Below, one piece after another: positions 12,175 through 20,986 of a stretch of DNA of 34,294 bases (positions within the stretch are counted from its first letter, which is position 1; the number at the start of each line of letters is the position of its first letter). This DNA comes from an uncultured Succinivibrionaceae bacterium. GTDB taxonomy: Bacteria > Pseudomonadota > Gammaproteobacteria > Enterobacterales > Succinivibrionaceae. The DNA is taken from the NCBI GenBank assembly GCA_944389865.1, contig CALXNX010000025.1:1-34294 (forward strand), in the 5' to 3' direction. The notes beneath the pieces were generated by a model, which was given only the letters and a program-made list of their open reading frames with translations, had not been told where the DNA came from and searched no databases. The translations under genes and the position numbers were made by a program.

Positions 12175-13831
12175 GCGTCTTATCCAAAAGCGCAGCCGCA
12201 CTCTGGCGCGTCGCCTCCGTCACTACTGCGCCGCCCATCATGCGGGCCAATTCCTCAATGCGGCCCCTGCGATCCAGGGGCTCAATGCGCGAAACTGCAC
12301 CTTGCGGGGTATTTTCCTTAACAGCCAGGAACTGTGCATCAGCTGCGGCGGCCACCTGCGGCAGATGCGTCACCGTAAGCACCTGCACGCTGCGCGACAG
12401 CTGTTTCAGCACTGCGCCTACAGCCGAGGCGGTACGCCCGGAGATGCCGGTATCCACCTCATCGAAAATAATGGTAGGCGTAGAACGCGCCGAGGCGGTA
12501 ATCGCCTCTAAAGCCAGGGCCAGACGGGAGAGCTCGCCGCCTGAGGCGGCCGTCCCTAAGGACTTTAAATCCTGGCCTAAATTGGCGGAGAACAGAAACT
12601 CTGCCTCATCGCGGCCTTGAGCGCGCGGCTTAATCCCCTCCTGCACCGTGACTTTAACCACAAAGCGCCCGTCCGGCATAGCGAGGGTACGGATCAGATC
12701 CTGCACCTTAACGCTAAGATCCTGCGCGGCCTTAACGCGGGCCTCAGAGAGCTTCGCTGCGGCCTCTTCATATTGGGCGCGGGCAGCTTTGACCTGTGCA
12801 GTGCTGTCCTCGATCTTTTGGCGCAGGGAAAGAAAATCTGTGAGCTCATGCTCTAAATCGGCCTGCAGCTTATATAAATCGCGCGGCTCTACTCCAAAGC
12901 GGCGGGCGGCATCATGGCACAGCGCCAGTTTTTCATTTAAACCTGCGCTGTCATCAACGCTGAAGGACTCTGAAAGGGCAGAGAGATCCGTCCGCGCACT
13001 GTCAAGCTCAGTCAAGGCAGCATTTAAAGCGTCAATAATCGGCTGCAGCCGCGGTTCAAACTGCAGCACCTCTGATAAATCGTCCGCGCGCGCGCTTAAG
13101 ATCTCAATGACATTATGCTCATCACTGTCAAGGACTCCCTGCGCCAGCGCCGCCGCCGCCGCGATTTTGGCAGCGTGCATGCTCTTGTCAAAGCGCTCAG
13201 AGAGCTCCTCGTAATCGCCTTCCTTAAGATTGAGCTTAGTGAGAATTTCCAGATCATAGCGCAGACTCTTATAGCGCAGAGCTCCTTCCTTCTGAGCCTG
13301 ACTTAAGGCGGTAAGTTCGCTGCGCAGCCTGGCATAAACGCGATAACGCTCAGAGACCTCTGCGGCAAGCTCGGCATAGCCGCCGAAGCCGTCAATTAAG
13401 GATAATTGGTAATCAGGGTCGAGCAGCTTGTAGCTGGCGTGCTGGCCGTGAATGCTGACCAGACTTCCGGCTATTTCTTTTAAAAGAGTAATGGTGGAGA
13501 GATGACCGTTGATATAGGCCTTATTCTTGCCGTCACGGCTGAGCACCCGGCGCAGAATGAGCTCATCCTCATTTTCAGCCGATAAGTCGAGCTCTTTTAA
13601 TCTAGCCTTAAGCTCCGGGGAGATGGCAAATAAGGCGGCGGCCTCAGCGCGCTCGGCGCCCTCTTTAATTAAGGCGGCATCGGCCCTTCCGCCTAAAGCC
13701 AGCCCTAAGGCATCTACGGTTAGGGATTTGCCTGCGCCGGTCTCGCCGGTAATGCAGGTAAGACCCGGCTGAAACTCCATGCGCGCCTCAGCATTTAAGG
13801 CCACATTTTTTACCGCTAACTCAAGGAGCAT
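12167..13831 (-). CDS. recN: DNA repair protein RecN
   Basis: RecN is an SMC-like ATPase that acts in repair of DNA double-strand breaks by recombination. This 554-residue copy is full length. Walker A is GETGAGKS at residues 29-36. The central half (about 150-380) is rich in Glu, Ala and Leu heptads, as expected for the coiled coil. The ABC signature is SGGELSRLALALEA and Walker B is TIIFDEVDTGISG near the C-terminus, followed by VLTVTHLPQVAA with the H-loop. It lies 12 bases after nadK. I saw no clear LexA box before it, and its immediate upstream gene suggests that it is read with nadK. Confidence 0.96.
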   Translation of the reverse strand: MLLELAVKNVALNAEARMEFQPGLTCITGETGAGKSLTVDALGLALGGRADAALIKEGAERAEAAALFAISPELKARLKELDLSAENEDELILRRVLSRDGKNKAYINGHLSTITLLKEIAGSLVSIHGQHASYKLLDPDYQLSLIDGFGGYAELAAEVSERYRVYARLRSELTALSQAQKEGALRYKSLRYDLEILTKLNLKEGDYEELSERFDKSMHAAKIAAAAALAQGVLDSDEHNVIEILSARADDLSEVLQFEPRLQPIIDALNAALTELDSARTDLSALSESFSVDDSAGLNEKLALCHDAARRFGVEPRDLYKLQADLEHELTDFLSLRQKIEDSTAQVKAARAQYEEAAAKLSEARVKAAQDLSVKVQDLIRTLAMPDGRFVVKVTVQEGIKPRAQGRDEAEFLFSANLGQDLKSLGTAASGGELSRLALALEAITASARSTPTIIFDEVDTGISGRTASAVGAVLKQLSRSVQVLTVTHLPQVAAAADAQFLAVKENTPQGAVSRIEPLDRRGRIEELARMMGGAVVTEATRQSAAALLDKTHD

Positions 13832-13843
13832 ATTTGTACCTAA

Positions 13844-14755
13844 CTAAACTAATGACTGGCCCCAGCCTAATTTCTGGCGCAGCAGGCTGTAATAATCGTA
13901 GCCCTCAGGATGAATTAAGGTCAGGGGGGTGCGATGCGGGCGAATGATCACTGCGCACTTGGTATCGGCGCGCACGCTGACCTGCCCGTCGCAGTTGACC
14001 GACACCCACTCGGGTGTATCGTCCTGATAGACAAAATCGATGCGCACCTCGGACTTGCCCGGAATGATGATGGGAGAGCAGTTGAGCGACTGCGGGAACA
14101 TCGGCACTAAAGCCAGCACATCAAGATGCGGCTCGATAATGGGGCCGCCTGCGGACAGGGAATAAGCCGTAGAGCCGGTCGGGGTATTGATAATAATGCC
14201 GTCCCCGCGCAGCGTGTACATATAGCGCCCGTTGATGGAGACTTTAAACACCATCATGTGGGCCATCATGCCGGAGTGAATGACGGTTTCGTTGGTAGCG
14301 AGGGACTGCCCGACCAGTTCGCCCGCCCCGTCCTCATCTTCGCGGAACACCCGCATATCAAGGATCATGCGCTCTTCTTTAACATAGCGCCCCTGCACTA
14401 CCTTCTGCAGCGAAACGCGCAGATCAGCAGGCGAGACGTCAGTGAGCAGTCCCAAATGGCCGCGATTGACGCCCAGCATCGGCACCTGCAGATCAACCAG
14501 GGTGCGCGCAGCCCCTAAGACCGAGCCGTCGCCGCCCAGAACCACAATTAAATCTAAATCCTTAATCTGCCGGCGCGACACGCAGGGCAGCTGCGGCAGG
14601 TTGAAGCCTACCGAGGTAGTCTGCTCGATATAGGTCTCCACCCCCAGCGCTTTCAGCAGGGAGGCCAGCTCCAGGATGGCTCCGGAGAGCGGCCGGCGAA
14701 ACACCTTAGAGACGATGACCGCAGATTTAATCGGCGGCTGTGCATTCTGCTCCAT
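13844..14755 (-). CDS. nadK: NAD kinase
   Basis: NadK phosphorylates NAD to NADP using ATP and is the only route to NADP in most bacteria. The 303-residue length fits. The motifs are clear: VVLGGDGSVLGAARTL with GGDGS at residues 74-78, the NE pair in LATNETVIHSG, and the NAD-binding glycine-rich stretch GDGIIINTPTGSTAYSLSAG. The start is set by AAGGAG ahead of the ATG. It heads the minus-strand operon nadK-recN-GNAT-dapB, and adjacency of nadK and recN is also common in other gammaproteobacteria. An extended -10 promoter lies about 30 bases upstream. Confidence 0.97.
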   Translation of the reverse strand: MEQNAQPPIKSAVIVSKVFRRPLSGAILELASLLKALGVETYIEQTTSVGFNLPQLPCVSRRQIKDLDLIVVLGGDGSVLGAARTLVDLQVPMLGVNRGHLGLLTDVSPADLRVSLQKVVQGRYVKEERMILDMRVFREDEDGAGELVGQSLATNETVIHSGMMAHMMVFKVSINGRYMYTLRGDGIIINTPTGSTAYSLSAGGPIIEPHLDVLALVPMFPQSLNCSPIIIPGKSEVRIDFVYQDDTPEWVSVNCDGQVSVRADTKCAVIIRPHRTPLTLIHPEGYDYYSLLRQKLGWGQSLV

Positions 14756-14781
14756 GAAAAGCTCCTTATTCCCACGGCTAA

Positions 14782-14790
14782 ACTATAGCA
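14782..14790 (-). promoter_or_regulatory. Extended -10 promoter for nadK operon
   Basis: On the minus strand the sequence reads TGCTATAGT, an extended -10 element (TG-N-TATAGT) 27 bases before the nadK ATG. No good -35 is present, as is usual for extended -10 promoters. Confidence 0.5.
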
Positions 14791-14957
14791 CAATCGCTCC
14801 TGATCCCTCATGCAGGTGCGCGCTCGTGCGTGAAGAGCAGCTTTTATTCTGCATTAAAACAATAATTTAAATTTGCGATGCTCTTGTGGCAAACTTTTCT
14901 CAATTTGTAGATGATTTTCTCACTATCTGTTAACATGCAGAGGCACAAATGCGTTAA

Positions 14958-15003
14958 CTGCTCATAAAAAGCAGCTGCAAAGAATGATGCGGCCTAAAGC
15001 CGC
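14958..15003 (+). promoter_or_regulatory. Two hairpins just before the giant activase gene
   Basis: CTGCT (14958-14962) pairs with AGCAG (14970-14974), and GCGGC (14989-14993) pairs with GCCGC (14999-15003). The second ends 12 bases before the ATG at 15016. No Shine-Dalgarno-like sequence is found between them and the start. They may regulate translation initiation; this is inference. Confidence 0.35.
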
Positions 15004-15015
15004 CTGCAATTATTT

Positions 15016-18000
15016 ATGAACTCAGCACATTATTTTTTAGGCATTGACCTCGGATCCACTACCGTAAAATACGTCTTATTAGATAAGCAGGGCCACAAAG
15101 CCGCACAGGAATATGTACGCCATCAAAGCGCGGTTTTCCCTACCCTTTTAAACTGCCTGCAGCGGCTCAATCAGCGCTTTGATTTAAGTCAGGTGCAGGT
15201 CAGCTTCACCGGCTCGGCCGCCCTGGCCTTAGCGCAGCATCTGCACTGCAGCTTTGTACAGGAGGTAATCGCGGCCAGTACTTTTTTAAAGTCCCAGCCT
15301 GAGCCCGTTGATACCTCGATTGAATTGGGCGGCGAGGACAGCAAGATCCTGTTCTTATCCGGAGGCATGGAGCTGCGCATGAACGAGGCCTGCGCCGGCG
15401 GCACCGGCGCTTTCATCGATCAGATGGCCACTCTGCTCTCCACCGATGCCCCGGGCTTAAATGAGCTGGCAAAGCACTATCAGAAGATCCATCCGATTGC
15501 CTCGCGCTGCGGCGTCTTTGCCAAAACCGATTTAGTGGCCCTGCTAAATCAGGGCGCGGCGAAGGAAGATATCGCCAAATCCATCTTTGAAGCGGTATGC
15601 GAACAGACCATTTCAGGACTGGCCTGCGGACGCAGCATTAAGGGCCGGGTATGTTTCTTAGGCGGCCCGCTGAGCTTTTTAACCGAGCTGCGTCAAAGCT
15701 TTATCGAAAGGCTTCAAGGCCCGGATACGATGTTTGCCGACATCGCAGACGCGCAGTACGCCATGGCCTGGGGTGCGGCCTTAGAGGCGCACCGTCAGGA
15801 GAGCGATGAATTTGCTAAAGACAAGCAGCCCCCGCGCGCTTTAAGCTCCCTTATTGAGGCTCTGAGCGCAGCTGATTTTAAGGGCGATGCCTCCAATCTG
15901 CCGCCGCTCTTTGCAGACAAGGCGGATTTAGAGGAGTTCAAAGCGCGCCACGCCAAAGAGCGGCTTGAGGAGGCGGCCCTGTCTGAAGCCTCCGGCCCGC
16001 TGTTTTTAGGTGTCGATTTAGGCTCCACCACCGTCAAATGCGTGCTGCTGGACGAACATCAGCGTCTGCTCGACAGTTTTTACGCCGGCAATGCCGGCTC
16101 GCCCCTGGAGCAGCTGCTGCCTAAAGTGCAGTCGCTGCTGCAGTCCCTGCCTGAAAGCGCGCACTTGGCTGCCGTCTGCACCACCGGCTACGGCGCAGCT
16201 TTAGCTAAAGCTGCCTTAAATGCGCAGTATGAAGAGGTTGAAACCCTCGCCCATCAAAAAGCCGCCTGCGCCTTTGACCCGCAGACCACCTACGTCATCG
16301 ACATCGGCGGTCAGGATATGAAGTGCATCAAGGTCAAGGACGGCATTATTAAGGACATGCAGTTAAACGAGGCCTGCTCGTCAGGCTGCGGCTCCTTTAT
16401 TGAAACCTTTGCAGCCCAGCTCAAATTAAGCCTCAGCGACTTCGTGGAGGCGGCCGAGCAGGCGCAGGCGCCCTGCGATCTGGGCACCCGCTGCTCGGTG
16501 TTCATGAACTCCAAAGTAAAGCAGGCGCAGCGCGATAATGTGCCGCTGCCTGATATTGCCTCAGGCCTGTGCTTTTCCATCGTGCGCAATGCCCTTTATA
16601 AAGTACTGCGCATCCACGACAGCGCCCAGCTGGGCGAGCATGTAGTGGTGCAGGGCGGCACCTTCCTGAATGATGCGGTGCTGCGCGCCTTTGAGCTCTT
16701 AATCGGCCGCGAGGTGATTCGCCCCAATATTGCAGGCTTAATGGGCGCTTTCGGCGCGGCCTTAATCGCCAAAGAGCGCTGGTTAAAGGACAAGCTGCCC
16801 TTAACCATCAATCCGGATTACTTTGATTTAAGCAAGATCAAAACGCGGCAGTTTCGCTGCAAGGGCTGCAGCAATCACTGCCTGCTGACCATGAACACCT
16901 TCCTGTCCGGCCAAAAGCATATTCACGGCAATCGCTGCGACTTTGCTTTAAAGACCGGCATTAAGAATAAAGAGCGCAATGAGTTCATTGAGTTCAAGCT
17001 CAGCGCCCTGTTCGATCGCAAAGTGCTGGAGGCCGCCGCGGCTCCCCGCGGCACGGTCGGCATTCCGCGCGTGCTGAATATTTACGAGCATTATCCCTAC
17101 TGGCACCGCTTATTTACGAATTTAGGCTTCAGAGTCGAACTTTCACCATTAACCACCAAGGAAATTGCGGAGCTGGGCAACATCACTATCCCCTCGCAGA
17201 GCCTGTGCTACCCGGCCAAGCTCACCCACGGTCATGTCTCATATTTGGCAGGCCGGGGCGTCAAGGACATCTTCCTGCCCTGCATCCCGCGCGAGGCTAA
17301 GGTCGATGCGGCCATGGCCGACAGCTATGCCTGCCCGGTAGTGGGCGGCTATCCGGAGGCGCTCAAGCTTAACGTCATCACGCAGTACCCGGGGCTTAAA
17401 ATTCATACCCCGTTCCTCGACATCAGCAAGGGAGCTACGGTGCTGCGCGCCGTCAAGTCATGCTTCCCGCAGCTGCCGGCGCGCGAGATCAGGCATGCCG
17501 TGCGCGAGGCCGAAAGAGCCCTGGCCGATTACCGCGCCGGCCTGCATGCTGAAGGCCTGCGCCTGGTCAATAAGGCGGCCGAGGAAGGCAGGACCTTAAT
17601 CGTGCTGTCCGGCCGTCCGTATCACATCGATCCTTTAATTAATCACGGCATTCCGTCGCTCATCTCCTCGATGGGCACCATAGTGGTAACTGAGGATGCG
17701 GTGTTTAATCTGGCCAAAAATCAGCCCAAGCTGGACGTGGTCAATCAATGGGCCTTCCACAGCCGGCTGTATAAGGCCGCTGAGTTTGCCGCAGAGCATC
17801 CCAATGTGCAGCTGGTGCAGCTGGTATCCTTCGGCTGCGGCATCGACGCCATCACCTCCGAGCAGGTGCGCAAGATCTTAGAGCGCTCGGACAAGATCTA
17901 CACCATGCTCAAGATTGATGAAGGTGATACCCTGGGGGCTGCCAAGATCCGCATTAAGTCCCTGCTGTGCGCCATCAATGAAAATGCCATGTCGCATTTA

Positions 18001-19290
18001 TCAGCTCAGACTTTAAGTCAGCAGGTATCGAAGAAAGGCGTGCCCAATGAGCTGCGCACCCTCTATGTGCCGCAGATGGCTCCCATTCATTTCCCGATTT
18101 TAACCGCCGCTCTGCAGGCTTTAGGCTATCGGGTAGAGCTGCTGCCGGAGGTCAATGACAAGGCCATTGAACTGGGGCTTAAGTACGTCAATAACGACGC
18201 CTGCTATCCGGCTATTGTGGTGATAGGACAGCTGATTGAAGCCCTGGCCTCCGGAAAGATTGACTCTGAGCGCGCCGCGCTCCTGCTCGCCCAGACCTGC
18301 GGCCCCTGCCGCGCAACCAATTATCCGGCTCTGCTGCGCTGGGCGCTGCATGATCTGGGTTACGATAATGTGCCAATCGTGACCTTATCAAGCTATGACC
18401 TGGATACCGATGCGCTGCATTTAAAGCTCGGACTGCATGGGCTCTACCGCCTGATGAAGGGCATCCTGCTGGGCGATCTGCTGCAGAAGCTGTACTTTCA
18501 TACCAAGACCTACGAAAAGGTCAAAGGCAGCAGCGATCAGGTATTGAAAGTCATGGTGGCGCAGTGCGCGGAATATATGCTGAGCTCCGCGCGCCGGCAC
18601 AATTTTGTCAAAATAGCCCGCTCTATCGTGCAGGCCTTCTCCTCTATTGATCTTGAAGAAGTACGCCGCAAGCCCAAGGTTGGCATCGTGGGCGAGATCC
18701 TGCTGAAGTACCACCCCAAGGCCAATCTCGATCTTATGAATCAGCTCATCGCCGAAGGCGCTGAACCGGTGATCGGCGATATCTCAAGCTTCCTGCTCTA
18801 CTGCCTCAATGACAGCATCTTCCAGGCCAAATACTTAAAGGGCTCCTGGGTCAAGGCAACCGGCTCGTGGCTGATTGCGCACCGCTTCAACCGCATGCGC
18901 GACGTCATCATCACGGCCTTAAAGGAAAGCAGGTTTGAAAGCTTAACGCCGTTTAACGACTATAAGCACGCCATTGAAGGCCTGGTCAGCGCCGGGCAGC
19001 AGGCAGGTGAGGGCTGGCTTCTTACCGCTGAGATGATCGACTACATCGAGCACGGCGTGAAAAACGTGCTGTGCGTGCAGCCTTTTGCCTGCCTGCCCAA
19101 TCACGTGACCGGCAAGGGGGTGATGCGCGCCATCCGCATGGGCTATGAGGACGCCAATCTGTGCAGCATCGACTTTGAGGCCGGCACCTCGCAGTCCAAT
19201 GTAGCCAACCGCCTGAAGCTCTTCTTAACGCAGGCCAAGGAGCAGCAGTTAAAAGAGGATTACGGCACCGTGGACTTTAAGCCGGTATAA
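15016..19290 (+). CDS. Fused 2-hydroxyacyl-CoA dehydratase activase/dehydratase-like Fe-S protein (BadF/HgdC type, DUF2229)
   Basis: This 1424-residue protein joins parts usually found as separate proteins. Two ASKHA ATPase domains of the BadF/HgdC type stand in tandem, starting FLGIDLGSTTVKYVLL (residue 8) and FLGVDLGSTTVKCVLL (about 332). Each has the paired cysteines that in HgdC dimers hold a [4Fe-4S] cluster: NEACAGGTGAF with ASRCGVFAKTD, and NEACSSGCGSF with GTRCSVFMNSK. A CKGCSNHC motif (about 614-621) follows. Then come DUF2229/HgdB-like regions with SLCYPAKLTHGH (about 730), NNDACYPA (about 1060) and LAQTCGPCRATNY (about 1090). The family uses ATP to drive very low-potential electron transfer to a cysteine-bound cluster. 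The substrate is unknown. Eighteen bases separate it from the MenI-like gene. No Shine-Dalgarno sequence is visible. Confidence 0.9.
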   Translation: MNSAHYFLGIDLGSTTVKYVLLDKQGHKAAQEYVRHQSAVFPTLLNCLQRLNQRFDLSQVQVSFTGSAALALAQHLHCSFVQEVIAASTFLKSQPEPVDTSIELGGEDSKILFLSGGMELRMNEACAGGTGAFIDQMATLLSTDAPGLNELAKHYQKIHPIASRCGVFAKTDLVALLNQGAAKEDIAKSIFEAVCEQTISGLACGRSIKGRVCFLGGPLSFLTELRQSFIERLQGPDTMFADIADAQYAMAWGAALEAHRQESDEFAKDKQPPRALSSLIEALSAADFKGDASNLPPLFADKADLEEFKARHAKERLEEAALSEASGPLFLGVDLGSTTVKCVLLDEHQRLLDSFYAGNAGSPLEQLLPKVQSLLQSLPESAHLAAVCTTGYGAALAKAALNAQYEEVETLAHQKAACAFDPQTTYVIDIGGQDMKCIKVKDGIIKDMQLNEACSSGCGSFIETFAAQLKLSLSDFVEAAEQAQAPCDLGTRCSVFMNSKVKQAQRDNVPLPDIASGLCFSIVRNALYKVLRIHDSAQLGEHVVVQGGTFLNDAVLRAFELLIGREVIRPNIAGLMGAFGAALIAKERWLKDKLPLTINPDYFDLSKIKTRQFRCKGCSNHCLLTMNTFLSGQKHIHGNRCDFALKTGIKNKERNEFIEFKLSALFDRKVLEAAAAPRGTVGIPRVLNIYEHYPYWHRLFTNLGFRVELSPLTTKEIAELGNITIPSQSLCYPAKLTHGHVSYLAGRGVKDIFLPCIPREAKVDAAMADSYACPVVGGYPEALKLNVITQYPGLKIHTPFLDISKGATVLRAVKSCFPQLPAREIRHAVREAERALADYRAGLHAEGLRLVNKAAEEGRTLIVLSGRPYHIDPLINHGIPSLISSMGTIVVTEDAVFNLAKNQPKLDVVNQWAFHSRLYKAAEFAAEHPNVQLVQLVSFGCGIDAITSEQVRKILERSDKIYTMLKIDEGDTLGAAKIRIKSLLCAINENAMSHLSAQTLSQQVSKKGVPNELRTLYVPQMAPIHFPILTAALQALGYRVELLPEVNDKAIELGLKYVNNDACYPAIVVIGQLIEALASGKIDSERAALLLAQTCGPCRATNYPALLRWALHDLGYDNVPIVTLSSYDLDTDALHLKLGLHGLYRLMKGILLGDLLQKLYFHTKTYEKVKGSSDQVLKVMVAQCAEYMLSSARRHNFVKIARSIVQAFSSIDLEEVRRKPKVGIVGEILLKYHPKANLDLMNQLIAEGAEPVIGDISSFLLYCLNDSIFQAKYLKGSWVKATGSWLIAHRFNRMRDVIITALKESRFESLTPFNDYKHAIEGLVSAGQQAGEGWLLTAEMIDYIEHGVKNVLCVQPFACLPNHVTGKGVMRAIRMGYEDANLCSIDFEAGTSQSNVANRLKLFLTQAKEQQLKEDYGTVDFKPV

Positions 19291-19308
19291 GACGGACGAA
19301 CCAGCGCC

Positions 19309-19704
19309 TTGGATAAAAACGCCCCGTCGATGCTCGATTTTCTGGGCATCGAGTTTGAACAGACCGGACCTGAATTTCTGCGCGCGAAGATGCCGGTAAC
19401 CGCGCACAGCGCGCAGATCCACGGACTGCTGAACGGCGGAGCATCGCTGGCACTGTGCGAGATCTGCGCCGGCGCCTTCTCCACGCAGCTGGTCGCGCCT
19501 TCAGGCGGGACGGCCCTCGGAGTGCAGGTATCGGCCAATCATCTGCGTACCGCCAAAGTAGGCGATACGGTGTACTGTGAGATCCGTCCGCTGCGCGTGG
19601 GACGGACCCTGCACGTGCTAGATGCGCAGGTGCTCAGTGCCGACCGGGAGCTCATCTGCCGGGCCACCGTAACCAACGCCATTCGTCAACCTGAAAAACC
19701 TTAA
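19309..19704 (+). CDS. menI: Hotdog-fold thioesterase, likely DHNA-CoA thioesterase (MenI/YdiI-like)
   Basis: This 131-residue protein resembles E. coli YdiI (MenI), which frees 1,4-dihydroxy-2-naphthoate from its CoA thioester after MenB. The aligned core GLLNGGASLALCEICAG keeps the Gln six residues earlier and the catalytic-type Glu, and VSANHLRTAKVGD matches the YdiI helix-strand region. Where YdiI has His in the HGG motif, this protein has Asn. The TTG at 19309 is the track-independent longest start, with only weak GGAC upstream; ATG 19330 (MLDFLGIEF) is a possible shorter start. It lies 18 bases after the activase gene and 127 before menF, which supports the menaquinone role. Confidence 0.78.
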   Translation: MDKNAPSMLDFLGIEFEQTGPEFLRAKMPVTAHSAQIHGLLNGGASLALCEICAGAFSTQLVAPSGGTALGVQVSANHLRTAKVGDTVYCEIRPLRVGRTLHVLDAQVLSADRELICRATVTNAIRQPEKP

Positions 19705-19771
19705 TTTAAAGCACAGTTAACGGTGATCCTGCGCACAGTCAGCAGAGATCAGGGATCGGTCTTGACCGCCC

Positions 19772-19800
19772 TTTAACAATTATACTGTCCGCGCTATAAT
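19772..19800 (+). promoter_or_regulatory. menF operon promoter
   Basis: A perfect TATAAT (19795-19800) lies 17 bp after TTTAAC (19772-19777). Transcription would start near 19807, with a leader of about 25 bases carrying AAAAAGGAG. This suggests that menFDBCE has its own promoter, apart from any read-through from the activase and menI. Confidence 0.65.
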
Positions 19801-19831
19801 CGCGCAGTTTTGCACCAAAAAGGAGCGAATA

Positions 19832-20986
19832 ATGCCGATCCTCGCCGCAGATCCCTCTTTCACGGCCCTGTTTACTGCAGCACTCAATACTCTGCTGCGC
19901 CGCGCCCAGCCTTTTGTCTGCCTGCGCAGACCGCACAGCTCCAGCTTCTCGCTGCTCTTTTTAGAGCCCATAGCGGAAGGTACCGCACCTGCAGGCATAA
20001 AGGCTCAGGGAACGGAGAAAGAGGAAGATCTGCAGTTCCTGCTCGCTCCCTTTGACCGCTGCAGGCCGCTGCAGAAATTTAAAGTCACAGAGGAATTATC
20101 CGGCAGCGCCGCCCATTTAGCTTCCCTGCTTTATCTGCAGGATCTGTGCGGCGATGAGGCGGCTGAGGATGCGCCTGCAGAGCCGCCTGCGGATCTAAAG
20201 AGGCGCTGCGAGAGCCTGAATGCTCAGGTAAGGGCCTGCTACGAGTCGGATTTCTCCCGCTTCAAGGAGGCGCTGTGCGCCGGCAGATTCAGTAAATTAG
20301 TACTCTCGCGCCCGCATTATCAGATCCCGCGCCGCCCGCTTTCCACAGTGTTTTTAGATTTATGCGATCTGCAGCCTGAGGCCTGCTGCCTCTTAATGCA
20401 CACCGGCAGCGAGGTGCTGCTCTACGCCTCGCCCGAGCTCCTTGCCGAGTGCTCAGACGGCGCTATTAAGACCATGGCCCTGGCCGGAACGCAGCGCCGC
20501 AGCGCTCAGGACGCCTATAGCTGGGGCGCTAAAGATCAGCGCGAACAGCAGCTGGTCACAGATTTTATAGTCTCGACCTTAGAGCCCTTGTCAGCACAGC
20601 CGGTTCATCTCACCGGCCCCTGCAGCCGTCCCGCCGGCGCGGCCGTGCATCTGTGTACCGATATCACAGCCGTCCTCAAGCCTGAGGTCACTGCAGAGGA
20701 GATCTTAAGCGCGCTGCATCCCACTCCGGCCGTGTGCGGACTGCCGCAGCAGGAGGCGCGGGAGTTCATTAAACGTGAGGAGAGCGGCAGCCGAGGTTTC
20801 TACGCCGGCTTCACCGCCCTGCTGCGCGGCGGCCGGGGAGCAGCTTACGTCAATCTGCGCGGTCTTTCCTTTAAGGACGGCATTGCCTGTCTGCGCGCCG
20901 GCGGCGGCATTCTGCCGGAGTCAGAGCTGCAGAGCGAATGGCAGGAGACCGAGCTGAAGCTGCAGGTATTAAAGGAGCTTCTGTAA
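19832..20986 (+). CDS. menF: Isochorismate synthase (menaquinone type)
   Basis: MenF converts chorismate to isochorismate, the first committed step of menaquinone synthesis. The 384-residue protein has a poorly conserved N-terminal half and a clear chorismate-binding domain. FSKLVLSR includes Lys155, at the position of the catalytic base of MST enzymes. MALAGTQRR (LAGT at 217-220) is the loop that sets water or ammonia use. HPTPAVCGLPQQEA, FIKREESGSRGFYAGF and the Mg-binding end GGGILPESELQSEWQETELK complete the set. The AGGAG at 19821-19825 supports the ATG. Its last base overlaps the menD start. It could be confused with EntC or PabB, but the men neighbours settle it. Confidence 0.93.
   Translation: MPILAADPSFTALFTAALNTLLRRAQPFVCLRRPHSSSFSLLFLEPIAEGTAPAGIKAQGTEKEEDLQFLLAPFDRCRPLQKFKVTEELSGSAAHLASLLYLQDLCGDEAAEDAPAEPPADLKRRCESLNAQVRACYESDFSRFKEALCAGRFSKLVLSRPHYQIPRRPLSTVFLDLCDLQPEACCLLMHTGSEVLLYASPELLAECSDGAIKTMALAGTQRRSAQDAYSWGAKDQREQQLVTDFIVSTLEPLSAQPVHLTGPCSRPAGAAVHLCTDITAVLKPEVTAEEILSALHPTPAVCGLPQQEAREFIKREESGSRGFYAGFTALLRGGRGAAYVNLRGLSFKDGIACLRAGGGILPESELQSEWQETELKLQVLKELL

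Noticed and set aside
12648-13214. 188-residue open frame antisense to recN
   Set aside because: Ser/Arg/Ala-rich shadow of the coiled-coil region, with no recognisable domain.
20938-20985. 16-codon upstream extension of menD
   Set aside because: It lies inside menF; the TAATG overlap with AAAGGAG upstream gives the natural start.
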